Positions 1-7,345 of a stretch of DNA of 64,000 nucleotides are shown here, one piece after another. The position numbers and the translations under genes are program-made. The stretch's first letter is position 1. Every line of letters starts with the position of its first letter. The DNA lies in contig NZ_FNHV01000034.1 in the NCBI RefSeq assembly GCF_900103585.1, positions 16,440 to 80,439 on the forward strand, written 5' to 3'. Below the pieces are notes generated by a model. It searched no databases, was not told where the DNA came from, and saw nothing but the letters and a program-made list of their open reading frames with translations. Source of the DNA: Streptomyces sp. cf386 (GTDB lineage: Bacteria; Actinomycetota; Actinomycetes; Streptomycetales; Streptomycetaceae).

Positions 1-48
1 GGCGGGCTGTGCCGGGCGGCGTCGGGGCTGTCGGAGGGGCCGACCATA

Positions 49-1257
49 ATGGAAGCCTCACCGACTCCACCTGGAGGTACCGTGGCCGGTTTCCGTTTCC
101 CGAGCTCCGGGCTCCGCGCCCTGCGGCCCGAGGCCTTCGGCGTGGATCCGAGCGGTGAGCGCATGGCGCGCATCCGCAGATCGCCGCACTTCAGGAACGG
201 GGTCTTCCAGAACCCCGGGGGCGAGGCCCGGACCCGGCCCTCGGGGTCGATGCTGGAGTTCGCCAAGGTCTTCTTCGACAGGGAAACCCGGCCCCACCGT
301 GTCCCGCAGGGCACCGTGCCGGTGCACCCCACCACGTATGCCGACCTGGCGAAGCCGCCCGTCGGCGGACTGCGCCTGACCTGGCTGGGGCACTCGAGCA
401 TCCTCGCGGAGATCGACGGCCACCGCGTGCTGTTCGACCCGGTGTGGGGCGAGCGCTGCTCCCCGTTCCCCTTCGCCGGGCCCAAGCGGCTGCACCCCGT
501 GCCGCTGCCGCTCGCCGAGCTCGGCCCGGTCGACGTGGTCGTGATCTCGCACGACCACTACGACCACCTCGACCTGCCCACGATCAAGGCTCTGGCCGGC
601 ACGGACACCCTCTTCGCCGTGCCGCTCGGCGTCGGCGCCCACCTCGAACACTGGGGCGTGTCCGCCGACCGGCTGCGCGAGCTGGACTGGCACGAGGCCA
701 CGAAGGTCGGCGGGCTCACCCTGACCGCGACGCCGGCCCGCCACTTCTGCGGCCGTGGTCTGCGCAACACACAGCACGCCCTCTGGGCGTCCTGGGTCGT
801 CGCCTCGGACAAGCACCGGATCTATCACAGCGGTGACACCGGCTACTTCGAGGGCTTCAAGGACATCGGCGCCGACCACGGCCCGTTCGACGCCACGATG
901 ATCCAGGTCGGCGCCTACTCGGACTTCTGGCCCGACATCCACATGACGCCGGACGAGGGCGTGCGGGCCCACCTCGACCTCCAGGGCGGCGACCCGGCCG
1001 CGGGCGTCATGCTGCCGATCCACTGGGGAACCTTCAACCTCGCACCGCATCCCTGGGCGGAGCCGGGCGAGCGGATGATGCGGGCCACGCACAAGGCCGG
1101 GGTCACGATGGCGGCCCCGATCTGCGGCGAGCCCTTCGAGCCGGCCACGGTGGCGCCTGTGACGCCGTGGTGGCGTGACGTGGCCGAGACGCCCGCCGAG
1201 GGGTGGCCGGCCTGGCCGCCGGTGGCATCGGGGGCGGACGATACGGCGGTCGTCTAG
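49..1257 (+). CDS. MBL-fold metallo-hydrolase (NAPE-PLD/UlaG-like)
   Basis: Predicted cytoplasmic metal-dependent hydrolase of 402 residues. The metallo-beta-lactamase signature H-D-H-Y-D-H begins at His168. Further metal-binding segments follow: RHFCGRG, the HSGDTGY block and a C-terminal HWGTF. The long N-terminal extension before the fold and the LTWLGHSS opening of the domain match the NAPE-PLD/UlaG-like branch, whose bacterial substrates are mostly unknown. A GGAGGGG ribosome site lies just before the ATG. The TAG stop directly abuts the left end of an IS remnant, so the original 3' flank is lost. Family is sure; substrate cannot be told. Confidence 0.85.
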   Translation: MEASPTPPGGTVAGFRFPSSGLRALRPEAFGVDPSGERMARIRRSPHFRNGVFQNPGGEARTRPSGSMLEFAKVFFDRETRPHRVPQGTVPVHPTTYADLAKPPVGGLRLTWLGHSSILAEIDGHRVLFDPVWGERCSPFPFAGPKRLHPVPLPLAELGPVDVVVISHDHYDHLDLPTIKALAGTDTLFAVPLGVGAHLEHWGVSADRLRELDWHEATKVGGLTLTATPARHFCGRGLRNTQHALWASWVVASDKHRIYHSGDTGYFEGFKDIGADHGPFDATMIQVGAYSDFWPDIHMTPDEGVRAHLDLQGGDPAAGVMLPIHWGTFNLAPHPWAEPGERMMRATHKAGVTMAAPICGEPFEPATVAPVTPWWRDVAETPAEGWPAWPPVASGADDTAVV

Positions 1258-1329
1258 GAGCTGTCCGGGCGATCATGTGACTGCCCCGTGCCTGGGTCGT
1301 TGCGGCGAGCCTGGGGCGGGGCGATCTGA

Positions 1330-2148
1330 CGGATGGCGAGTGGGAACGGTTGCGGCCGTTCCTGCCGGTGAGCAATGGACGTTGTGGCCGGTGGCTCGAT
1401 CACCGGCAGGTGATCGACGCAATCTTGCACCGGGTGCGGACCGGCGTGCAGTGGCGGGATCTTCCCGAGAAGTACGGCCCCTGGAAGACCGTCCATGAAC
1501 GCCACCGCCTGTGGTCGGCCGACGGCACGTGGGAGCGTCTGCTGCAGCAGGCCCAGGCCTAGGCCGACGCCGCGGGCGAGATCGACTGGGACATCTCGGT
1601 CGACTCCACCATCGTGCGGGCTCATCAGCACGCGGCCGGTGCCCGGACCGGACCGCCGCCGGCGCCCGCGTCAAAGGGAGCCGGAACGCAGAACACCAGG
1701 GCGAAACACCGTGGCAGAGCCTGCACACCCGGCTGGTGGAGGTGGTGCGGGAGGTGAGGGCCTGGGCCGCTCGCGGGGAGGATTCACCAGCAAACTCCAC
1801 CTGAGCGCGGACGGTCGCTGCCGCCCGCTGCCCCTGGTCGTCACGCCAGGGCAGCGGGCGGACTGCACCCAGTTCCAGACGGTGCCGGCGAAGATCCCCG
1901 TTCCGCGGGTCGGTCTGGGCCGGCTGCGCACGAAGCCCGACAGCCAGGCCGTCCGCCTGCGCAAGGGCTCACGCGGCGGACGGCCACCCGGCTTCACCGA
2001 AGAGCGCTCCAAGAAGCGCAACACCATCGAACGAGCGATCAACAGGCTGAAGCAGTCCCGGGCCGTGGCCACTCGCTATGACAAGCGTGGCTACGCCTTC
2101 CTCGGCACCGCCACCACCGTGACTCTGCTCTTCTGGCTTCGGAGTTGA
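1330..2148 (+). pseudogene. IS5-family transposase, broken (amber stop, frameshift, internal deletion)
   Basis: The first part (RTGVQWRDLPEKYGPW, a typical IS5-family N-terminal domain) runs to an in-frame TAG at 1560-1562. The same frame then continues with IDWDISVDSTIVRAHQHAAG, which carries the first catalytic Asp. A second frame takes over near 1750 (GLGRSRGGFTSKLHLSADGR). The C-terminal end is RNTIERAINRLKQSR...ATRYDKRGYAFLG. The middle block that should hold the second catalytic Asp is missing: TKPDS jumps directly to QAVRLRKGSRGG, consistent with a deletion between short repeats. It cannot encode an active transposase. Confidence 0.85.
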
Positions 2149-2157
2149 GCCGCTGGC

Positions 2158-2388
2158 TCACAAAGGGATCGGCCGGTACGCCAGAGCCTGATCGACTACC
2201 TCGTCGGCCGAAAGCTCCCGCTCCGGCGGCCAGAAGATCAAGTCGCCGACATAACCGGACGGGCATGCCAGAGCTCTGTCCAGTCTGTCCAGCCAGCCGT
2301 CCACCTCGTCGTCCGAGGCGTAGTCCGCGTCCATGATCCGCTGCACGAGCGCGACCGCCTCCGCGCGACCCATCTCCCTGACACTCAT
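2158..2388 (-). CDS. Colicin/pyocin DNase immunity-like small protein
   Basis: A 76-residue acidic protein. Its second half has the pattern of the E-group colicin immunity (Im2/Im7/Im9) family: P-x5-DLIFWP followed by ELSADEVVDQALAYR. In Im proteins the DLIYYP segment carries the residues that bind the nuclease. Here the two aromatic positions are F and W. A GGGAGGGG ribosome site precedes a GTG-ATG pair, and I take the ATG. No nuclease toxin gene is visible nearby. The gene lies between the broken transposase and the right inverted end of the IS, so it may be cargo or a trapped fragment. Family call is from motif reading only; immunity function is inferred. Confidence 0.6.
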   Translation of the reverse strand: MSVREMGRAEAVALVQRIMDADYASDDEVDGWLDRLDRALACPSGYVGDLIFWPPERELSADEVVDQALAYRPIPL

Positions 2389-2440
2389 CACGCCCCTCCC
2401 GTAGAGACCCTAACGGGACGCGTGATCGACCGGACAGCTC

Positions 2441-2820
2441 CTGGCGATCTCCCGCCACGAGCCGGCCCGGGACGTGTGCCACGGCAAGCGCGGCACCATC
2501 CACCAGGTGTACCGGGACGGCGTGGAGGACCAGCTCGGCTCACTCAGCCTGGTCCTGAGCACCATCGTGCTCTGGACGACCGTTACGTCGACGCCGCCGT
2601 CGCCCAGCTACCAAGCCGAGGGCCACGCGATCCGCGAGGAGGACATCACCCGGCTCTCCCCTCTCAAGCACCGCAACCCGAACCTGCTCGGCCGCTACAG
2701 CTTCACCGCTTCGCCCTCGACCCCGGCCGCCGGCGCCCTGCGCCCGCTGAGCGACGCGGAGGCGCAAGCGCCGGTAGGGGAGCTGATGTCAGGCTGCCTG
2801 ATATGTCCGACTAAGCCTTG
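2441..2820 (+). pseudogene. Tn3-family transposase, C-terminal fragment with compensating frameshifts
   Basis: The reading CHGKRGTIHQVYRDGVEDQLGSL and later HAIREEDITRLSPLKH...LLGRYSFTAS are hallmark C-terminal segments of Tn3-family DDE transposases. Between about 2580 and 2612 the sense passes to another frame (RYVDAAVAQL) and back, showing a one-base loss and a one-base gain. Everything upstream of this tail is missing, cut by the IS end at 2440. It is a decayed fragment, about 120 codons of an original of roughly 1000. Confidence 0.8.
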
Positions 2821-3395
2821 ATTGATGCGGCCGACCTGGCGGCCTGCTCGATCTTCGCGCAGTGGGCTGCACGGGCTTCCTCGTCGATCTGCTGCTCGTT
2901 TTCGGCGCGCACCCCGGTCCGGCCGTCGAGGCCCTCGCGCAGGATATCGGCGTGCCCGGCATGCCGGATGGACTCGCCGAGTACATGGATCATGACGGCG
3001 AACAGGTTCGTGTTGGGATAAGGCTCCGGCCACCACGGCACGTGGCCGGGGGCGTCGAGGGAAAGCTCGTCGATCGTCGTGTCCGAGTGTTCCCACGTGC
3101 GCCGGTAGAACCCGATGATCTGATCGCGGGTCTCGTCCTCGGCCGCCCACTGATCGCTGCCGTCGGAGTCCTGCCACCGGCACAGCGATTCCGGGGAAGG
3201 GCGGTCGAAGACCTCGCCGAAGTACCTGGCCTCGACGGTGGCCACGTGTTTGACCAGGCCGAGGAGGTTGGTCCCGGTCACCGTCAAAGGCCGGCGGGCG
3301 TCGTATTCGGACAAGCCATCGAGTTTCCAGAGAAGCGCCTCGCGGTCCCGCCGCAGTCTCCTGTGCAGGTTGTCCTTCGCGAATTCATCGATCAT
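2811..3395 (-). CDS. DinB-like (DUF664) protein
   Basis: A 194-residue soluble protein of the DinB/YfiT four-helix-bundle superfamily, DUF664 branch. It shows LTVTGTNLLGLVKHVATVEARYFGEVF near residues 40-70 and MIHVLGESIRHAGHADILRE near 140-160. The spaced histidines in these helices form the usual metal site. Members include mycothiol- or bacillithiol-dependent transferases, but many have no known substrate. I chose the ATG at 3395 because a GGAAGG element precedes it; an in-frame ATG six codons upstream is possible. Its 3' end touches the Tn3 fragment on the other strand. Confidence 0.8.
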   Translation of the reverse strand: MIDEFAKDNLHRRLRRDREALLWKLDGLSEYDARRPLTVTGTNLLGLVKHVATVEARYFGEVFDRPSPESLCRWQDSDGSDQWAAEDETRDQIIGFYRRTWEHSDTTIDELSLDAPGHVPWWPEPYPNTNLFAVMIHVLGESIRHAGHADILREGLDGRTGVRAENEQQIDEEARAAHCAKIEQAARSAASIKA

Positions 3396-3577
3396 GCGGC
3401 ATGAACCTTCCATGGGCTGTTCGTGTTCTCAAGATCCCGTACGTGGCCCGCAACGGCTGGCAGAGCCGAGGCTTAGGACTCCTCACACAATGAGCTAACG
3501 GGAATGACTGTCTGTCAGAGAGACGTGGGGTGGGGGTGGGGTGCGTGACGGCTCGCGGCAGACCCGACCTGCGACGG

Positions 3578-4891
3578 TTACTGCGCAGGAGAACTACACG
3601 CATGCTGTTCGGTGCCGTTCTCTGATCCCGTTGAGTAGTTCGGGACGGGGACCGGGGAGGTGGGCGGGTGCCAGGTGAGAATCCAGCCGGCGGTAAGCAC
3701 CGCCGCGCCGCCTGCCAGGGCGATTGCGCCGCCTGTTCCGATGCCTGCGGCCACCGAGCCGAAGCAGGCCGGCCCGACGCCCTGCAGCGTCATGCTGCCG
3801 GAGCCGAGCAGACCGAAGGCCTGGCCCTGACCATCCTTCGGCAGGGCGTCCAGGAACGGCCGTTGCAGGCCGAGACCGTAGGCCAAGCCGAAGCCGCAGA
3901 GCAGCAGCAGACAGGACGAGACGCCCACTCCGGGCTCGGTGGCGAAGCCGACCAGCGGCAGTCCCGTCAGCGCAGTCAACGGGACTACCAGTCGCTCCCG
4001 GGTGGGTGGCCGTAGCAGTCGACCCACCAGCAGGTCACCGACAAGCATGCCGACCGGCAGACAGCCCATCAGCACTGCGTACCAGCCGGGCGCGAAGTGG
4101 CGTCCTCCCGCGTAGGCGACGATCAGACCTTCCGCGCCCGCCACGAACGCGGGCGGTAGCCACTGGGCCAGCATCAGTCGTCGTACCGTGTGTCCGCGCA
4201 GCAGCAGGCCGGCACCCTGCAGGCTTGCCCGGACGGCCCCGCCATCGCCCCGTGCGCTGCCGGGTGTGCCGCCGAACTCTCCCAGCTCCAGCCGGGGTAG
4301 CCGGATGCGGATAGCGAGCGCGCAGCCGAGGTAGAGGGCGGCGCTTACCGCGAGCGCCCGGTGCGGGCCGAGTACCGCGACGACCGCACCTCCCAGCGCC
4401 AGACCGAACAATTGCGCACCAGAGGACGCGATGTTGTTCAGTGAACGGCCCAGTACATAGGCGTCGCCCTTTAGCCACTGCGCGACCAGCCGACTCGACG
4501 CGCCGCCGAACACCGGTGTGGCGAGGGCGACCAGCGCCACGACACCGAGGCTTGCCGCGATCGGCATCCGCACCAGGGCGAGCAGCAGGGCGGCGGCGCA
4601 CTCCAAGGCGTAGCCGCCGGCGATGAGCGCGCGGGGCGGCAGTTGGTCGGCCAGTGAGCCCAGCAGCGAGCCGAACAACTGCGGGAGAAAGCCGATGCCG
4701 AAGGCCAGTGCGCTCAACAGCGCGGAGCCGGTGGCCGCGAAGACCAGCACCGAGAACGTGGTGATCCGCAGCGAGCCCGCAGTGATCGCGACGGCGCGGG
4801 TCGAGAAGAGCAGCCGGAATCGCGGCTCGGCCAGCACCTCCCGGTAGGTGGCACGGCGGTTGCCCTGCGCGGATTCGGCGGTTGGGGTCAT
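3578..4891 (-). CDS. MFS transporter
   Basis: A 437-residue integral membrane protein with about twelve hydrophobic segments and a hydrophilic central loop near residues 205-225. The first segment follows FRLLFSTRAVAITAGSLR, the opening typical of small-molecule efflux MFS permeases. It is transcribed divergently from an ArsR-type regulator 89 bases away, an arrangement usual for regulator-controlled efflux pumps. The substrate is unknown. The start is the ATG before TPTAESAQG; a longer in-frame upstream extension has no membrane or domain signal and would run across the regulatory palindrome. Confidence 0.85.
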   Translation of the reverse strand: MTPTAESAQGNRRATYREVLAEPRFRLLFSTRAVAITAGSLRITTFSVLVFAATGSALLSALAFGIGFLPQLFGSLLGSLADQLPPRALIAGGYALECAAALLLALVRMPIAASLGVVALVALATPVFGGASSRLVAQWLKGDAYVLGRSLNNIASSGAQLFGLALGGAVVAVLGPHRALAVSAALYLGCALAIRIRLPRLELGEFGGTPGSARGDGGAVRASLQGAGLLLRGHTVRRLMLAQWLPPAFVAGAEGLIVAYAGGRHFAPGWYAVLMGCLPVGMLVGDLLVGRLLRPPTRERLVVPLTALTGLPLVGFATEPGVGVSSCLLLLCGFGLAYGLGLQRPFLDALPKDGQGQAFGLLGSGSMTLQGVGPACFGSVAAGIGTGGAIALAGGAAVLTAGWILTWHPPTSPVPVPNYSTGSENGTEQHACSSPAQ

Positions 4892-4930
4892 GACGCCGAG
4901 CCTCGCCGTGTGCCCACTCCACTCACCAAT

Positions 4931-4950
4931 GATTCGTCGCTGGACGAATC
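4931..4950. promoter_or_regulatory. Perfect inverted repeat between MFS and ArsR-like genes (operator candidate)
   Basis: GATTCGTC-gctg-GACGAATC, eight perfect base pairs per arm, sits in the 89-base divergent gap. Its size and position fit a dimeric winged-helix repressor site controlling both genes. It lies 39 bases before the transporter start and 30 before the regulator start. No binding is shown by the sequence itself. Confidence 0.6.
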
Positions 4951-4980
4951 GGAACAGACGTCCGGCGGTAGCATCGCAGG

Positions 4981-5961
4981 GTGCTCCGCTTCGAAGTCTC
5001 CGTCGAGGACCTGCTGCGCAGCCGCTTCGGACTGTCGCCCGCGATGGACCTCTGCTTACTGCTTCGCTCGCTCGCCGGCCCAAACCGGCCGCTGCCGCGA
5101 GCCTGGGCGACCCGGCTCCTGCCGGCCTTTGAACGGCTTCGCCGCGAGACCGAACTGGACGCCGCCCTCGCTCTGCACACCCCGCAATCCGGACCGAACT
5201 TCGTCGCCCCGCCCCCGCGCGGCCTCAACCAGACCTGGGCAGACGACCTGGCCATGATCCGGGCCACACCGCTGGAAGAGGCCCGCCATGAATTCGCCAC
5301 CACCGCGACCGGCCCGTCCGCCCATGATCCCCGCGTACGCGCAGTGCTGGACTCCACGGACGCCGTCTCCAGGATCGCCGAGGCGATGGACCAGGCGTGG
5401 CACGAGCTGCTCGCCACGGACTGGCCGCAACTGCGAGCGATCTGTGAGCGCGATGTCGTGCACCGGGTGGGTGTGATCGGCGAACACGGATGGGCCACGA
5501 CCATCGAGAGCCTGCACCCGAGCATCGCCTGGCGCGCCGGCGGTATCGAGATCGGCTTCTTCCCCTCAGTCGGAAACGTCCGCCTCGCCGGCGACGGGCT
5601 ACTGCTGATCCCTTCGGTCTTCGTCGGGAATATCGCCGCCCACCTGGAAGACCCCTGGCCCAGGACCTTGGTCTATCCTGCCCGCGGCACCGCCGCCCTG
5701 TGGGGCGAACAGGCGACCGTCCCCCAACCGGACGCACTGACCGCTCTGGTCGGCCGGGCCCGAGCCCGGCTGCTGTTGGCGCTGGACGCCCCGGCCAGTA
5801 CCAGCCACCTCGCCCGAAGCCTCGCCATGGCACCCGGCGCGGTGGGAGACCACCTCGCCATCCTGCGAGGCGCGGGGCTGCTCGTCCGCGCCCGGTCCGG
5901 ACGGTCGGTGCTCTACCGGCGCACCCCGCTCGGCGAGGCGCTGGTCGCCGGTTCGGGCTGA
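4981..5961 (+). CDS. ArsR-type winged-helix regulator with large N-terminal domain
   Basis: A 326-residue protein. Residues from about 250 form an ArsR-like winged helix: ALDAPASTSHLARSLAM, GAVGDHLAILRGAGLL, then the wing RSGRSVLYRRT. The long N-terminal part (MLRFEVSVEDLLRSRFGLSP) is the domain found in many actinobacterial ArsR-family proteins of about 320 residues, with no visible ligand motif. It probably represses the divergent MFS gene. The GTG start has no clear ribosome site, but a TAGCAT box at 4969-4974 would place the transcript start at about the GTG, so it may be leaderless. Confidence 0.8.
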   Translation: MLRFEVSVEDLLRSRFGLSPAMDLCLLLRSLAGPNRPLPRAWATRLLPAFERLRRETELDAALALHTPQSGPNFVAPPPRGLNQTWADDLAMIRATPLEEARHEFATTATGPSAHDPRVRAVLDSTDAVSRIAEAMDQAWHELLATDWPQLRAICERDVVHRVGVIGEHGWATTIESLHPSIAWRAGGIEIGFFPSVGNVRLAGDGLLLIPSVFVGNIAAHLEDPWPRTLVYPARGTAALWGEQATVPQPDALTALVGRARARLLLALDAPASTSHLARSLAMAPGAVGDHLAILRGAGLLVRARSGRSVLYRRTPLGEALVAGSG

Positions 5962-5970
5962 GGGCTCAGA

Positions 5971-6315
5971 TCAGCACCGTTGTTTGAGGCGCCGCCGGCA
6001 GATGATTGCGCAGCCGAGGGTGAGGAAGGCCTGGTGGATGTCGGCGCGGATTTCCCAGCGGATACGCAGTCGGCGGAACCAGCGCAGAAGTGCGCAGGCC
6101 GCTTCGACGACCCAGCGGTTCTTGCCCAGGCCGCTTCTGTGCCCGGTGCCGCGTCGGGCGATGAGCGTGCGGATGCCCAGCTCACGGACCTGGCAGCGGT
6201 AGACGTTGTGGTCGTCACCGCGGTCGGCGTAGAGGACGTCGGGGTGCTGACGGGATCGTCCGCGCTTGCCGCGGATGGGCGGTACGGCTTGGATCAGGAT
6301 CCCTGGCTCACCTCG
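5971..6315 (-). pseudogene. IS5-group transposase, C-terminal fragment
   Basis: On the minus strand the frame reads PPIRGKRGRSRQHPDVLYADRG, then IARRGTGHRSGLGKNRWVVEAA and LLRWFRRLRIRWEIRADIHQAF, ending LKQRC-stop. These are the second catalytic Asp region (YADRG) and the C-terminal catalytic block (GKNRWVVE) of an IS5-family DDE transposase. The N-terminal half is absent. The group differs from that of the adjoining fragment, whose C-terminus is of the RNTIERAINRLKQ type seen in copy 1. Confidence 0.75.
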
Positions 6316-6444
6316 TCAGCCGGTGACGCCGTGCTGGAGCTGCTTCTCGGCGCAGAGCAGGTGGCGGCCGCTGACAAGTCGGGTTGGAGCCAGCCGCACA
6401 TCGGGCAGACAGCTCTCGTCGTAGTGGACGCGGGCACCGGACCT

Positions 6445-6772
6445 CCTCCACCTGCCGGGTGTGCAGGCTCTGCCACGGTGTTTCGCCCTGGTGTTCTGCG
6501 TTCCGGCTCCCTTTGACGCGGGCGCCGGCGGCGGTCCGGTCCGGGCACCGGCCGCGTGCCGATGAGCCCGCACGATGGTGGAGTCGACCGAGATGTCCCA
6601 GTCGATCTCGCCCGCGGCGTCGGCCTAGGCCTGGACCTGCTGCAGCAGACGCTCCCACGTGCCGTCGGCCGACCAAAGGCGGTGGCGTTCTCGGCATCCG
6701 TCAGATCGCCCCGCCCCATGCTCGCAACAATGACCCAGGCACGGGGCAGTCGCATGATCGCCCGGACAGCTC
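6445..6772 (-). pseudogene. IS5-family transposase fragment sharing the copy-1 amber stop
   Basis: The minus strand carries a near-identical counterpart of copy 1 positions about 1496-1739, including IDWDISVDSTIVRAH. The in-frame TAG within CAGGCCTAGGCC (6625-6627) lies at the same codon as the TAG at 1560-1562. The region upstream has lost the N-terminal domain by a deletion. It is not functional. Confidence 0.75.
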
Positions 6773-7345
6773 TAGAGCGCGTCTCCTGTCTGCGGGCTGC
6801 CGAGGAGCGGCCCGCAGGCGCGCGCGGGGCACCGTTTCGCGCCCCTGCACGTCCTTGGGCGCGGGGTGTAGGGGAGTGCGTGGGGGCGCGCGTGCGACAC
6901 GGTGCGCCGCTACAGGCGGTGACGTTCTGGGGATCGGCGCACCGGGCGCGCGCAGTGCTGAAACGTCCCGGCCGGGGCGGTCGGGGATGCGGAAGCGAGG
7001 CATCGATCAGGGGCGGGGCACGGAAAGTGCCCCGCCCTTGAAGTTTTCTTCGTGACCACTTCTGACCAGGTCCGATCGTTCCAGTGCTCCATGCGGGCGA
7101 ACGGTGGAGCTGGTTATCGGTCTGTCGTACGAGGCCTCATACCAGAGCGGGACGCTACCTGCCGGACTTTGTCAACTGCCCACCGCACATGATGCGGAGG
7201 CGACTACTGTCAGTGTCCGTCGGGCGACGCGGAGCCGAATTTCCTTCGGCTCTGTCGACCGACATCGCGATGGCGCATGCCCCGGGCCGCGCAGACCGCG
7301 CGCAACCCCAAGGCTCCCGACCGACGGACCAGTACGAGGACCCCG
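6773..7345. other. Gene-poor stretch upstream of the conservon
   Basis: No convincing coding frame here. It holds a GC hairpin at 6790-6817 (CTGCGGGC/GCCCGCAG, 12-base loop) and a strong hairpin at 7011-7037, listed separately. About 300 bases then lead to the sensor kinase start. That leader presumably holds the conservon promoter, but I could not single out a box with confidence. Confidence 0.5.
7011..7037. terminator. GC-rich stem-loop terminator candidate
   Basis: GGGCGGGGCAC, loop GGAAA, GTGCCCCGCCC: eleven perfect pairs, followed by TTGAAGTTTTCTT on the plus strand. It separates the IS debris from the conservon and may insulate it. No intact gene upstream clearly uses it, so it could be left from a lost gene. 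Confidence 0.7.

Larger units (their letters stand above)
1258..2440 (+). mobile_element. IS5-family insertion sequence remnant (copy 1) with inverted ends
   Basis: The left end GAGCTGTCCGGGCGATC (from 1258) is matched in inverse orientation at 2424-2440 (GATCGACCGGACAGCTC), about 16 of 17 bases. Between them lie a broken transposase and a small gene on the opposite strand. Flanks are CTAG on the left and CTGG on the right, so no exact target duplication survives. The right end opens straight into a Tn3-family transposase fragment, which suggests insertion into that older element. The left end is nearly identical to the end of the second copy at 6772. Confidence 0.65.
5962..6772 (-). mobile_element. 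Chimeric IS5-family remnant (copy 2)
   Basis: Read on the minus strand this element begins at 6772 with the same GAGCTGTCCGGGCGATCATG end as copy 1. It skips roughly 160 bases (a deletion after GATCTGACGGATG), then matches copy 1 closely from about 6690 to 6445. After an unassignable segment (about 6445-6320) it ends in the C-terminal third of a different IS5-group transposase that stops at 5971. It is therefore a composite of two ISs, not one intact element. It sits directly after the ArsR-like gene. Confidence 0.65.

Noticed and set aside
5225..5833. A minus-strand Arg/Gly-rich frame within the ArsR-like gene
   Set aside because: Composition is that of a codon-phase shadow; the winged helix is on the plus strand.
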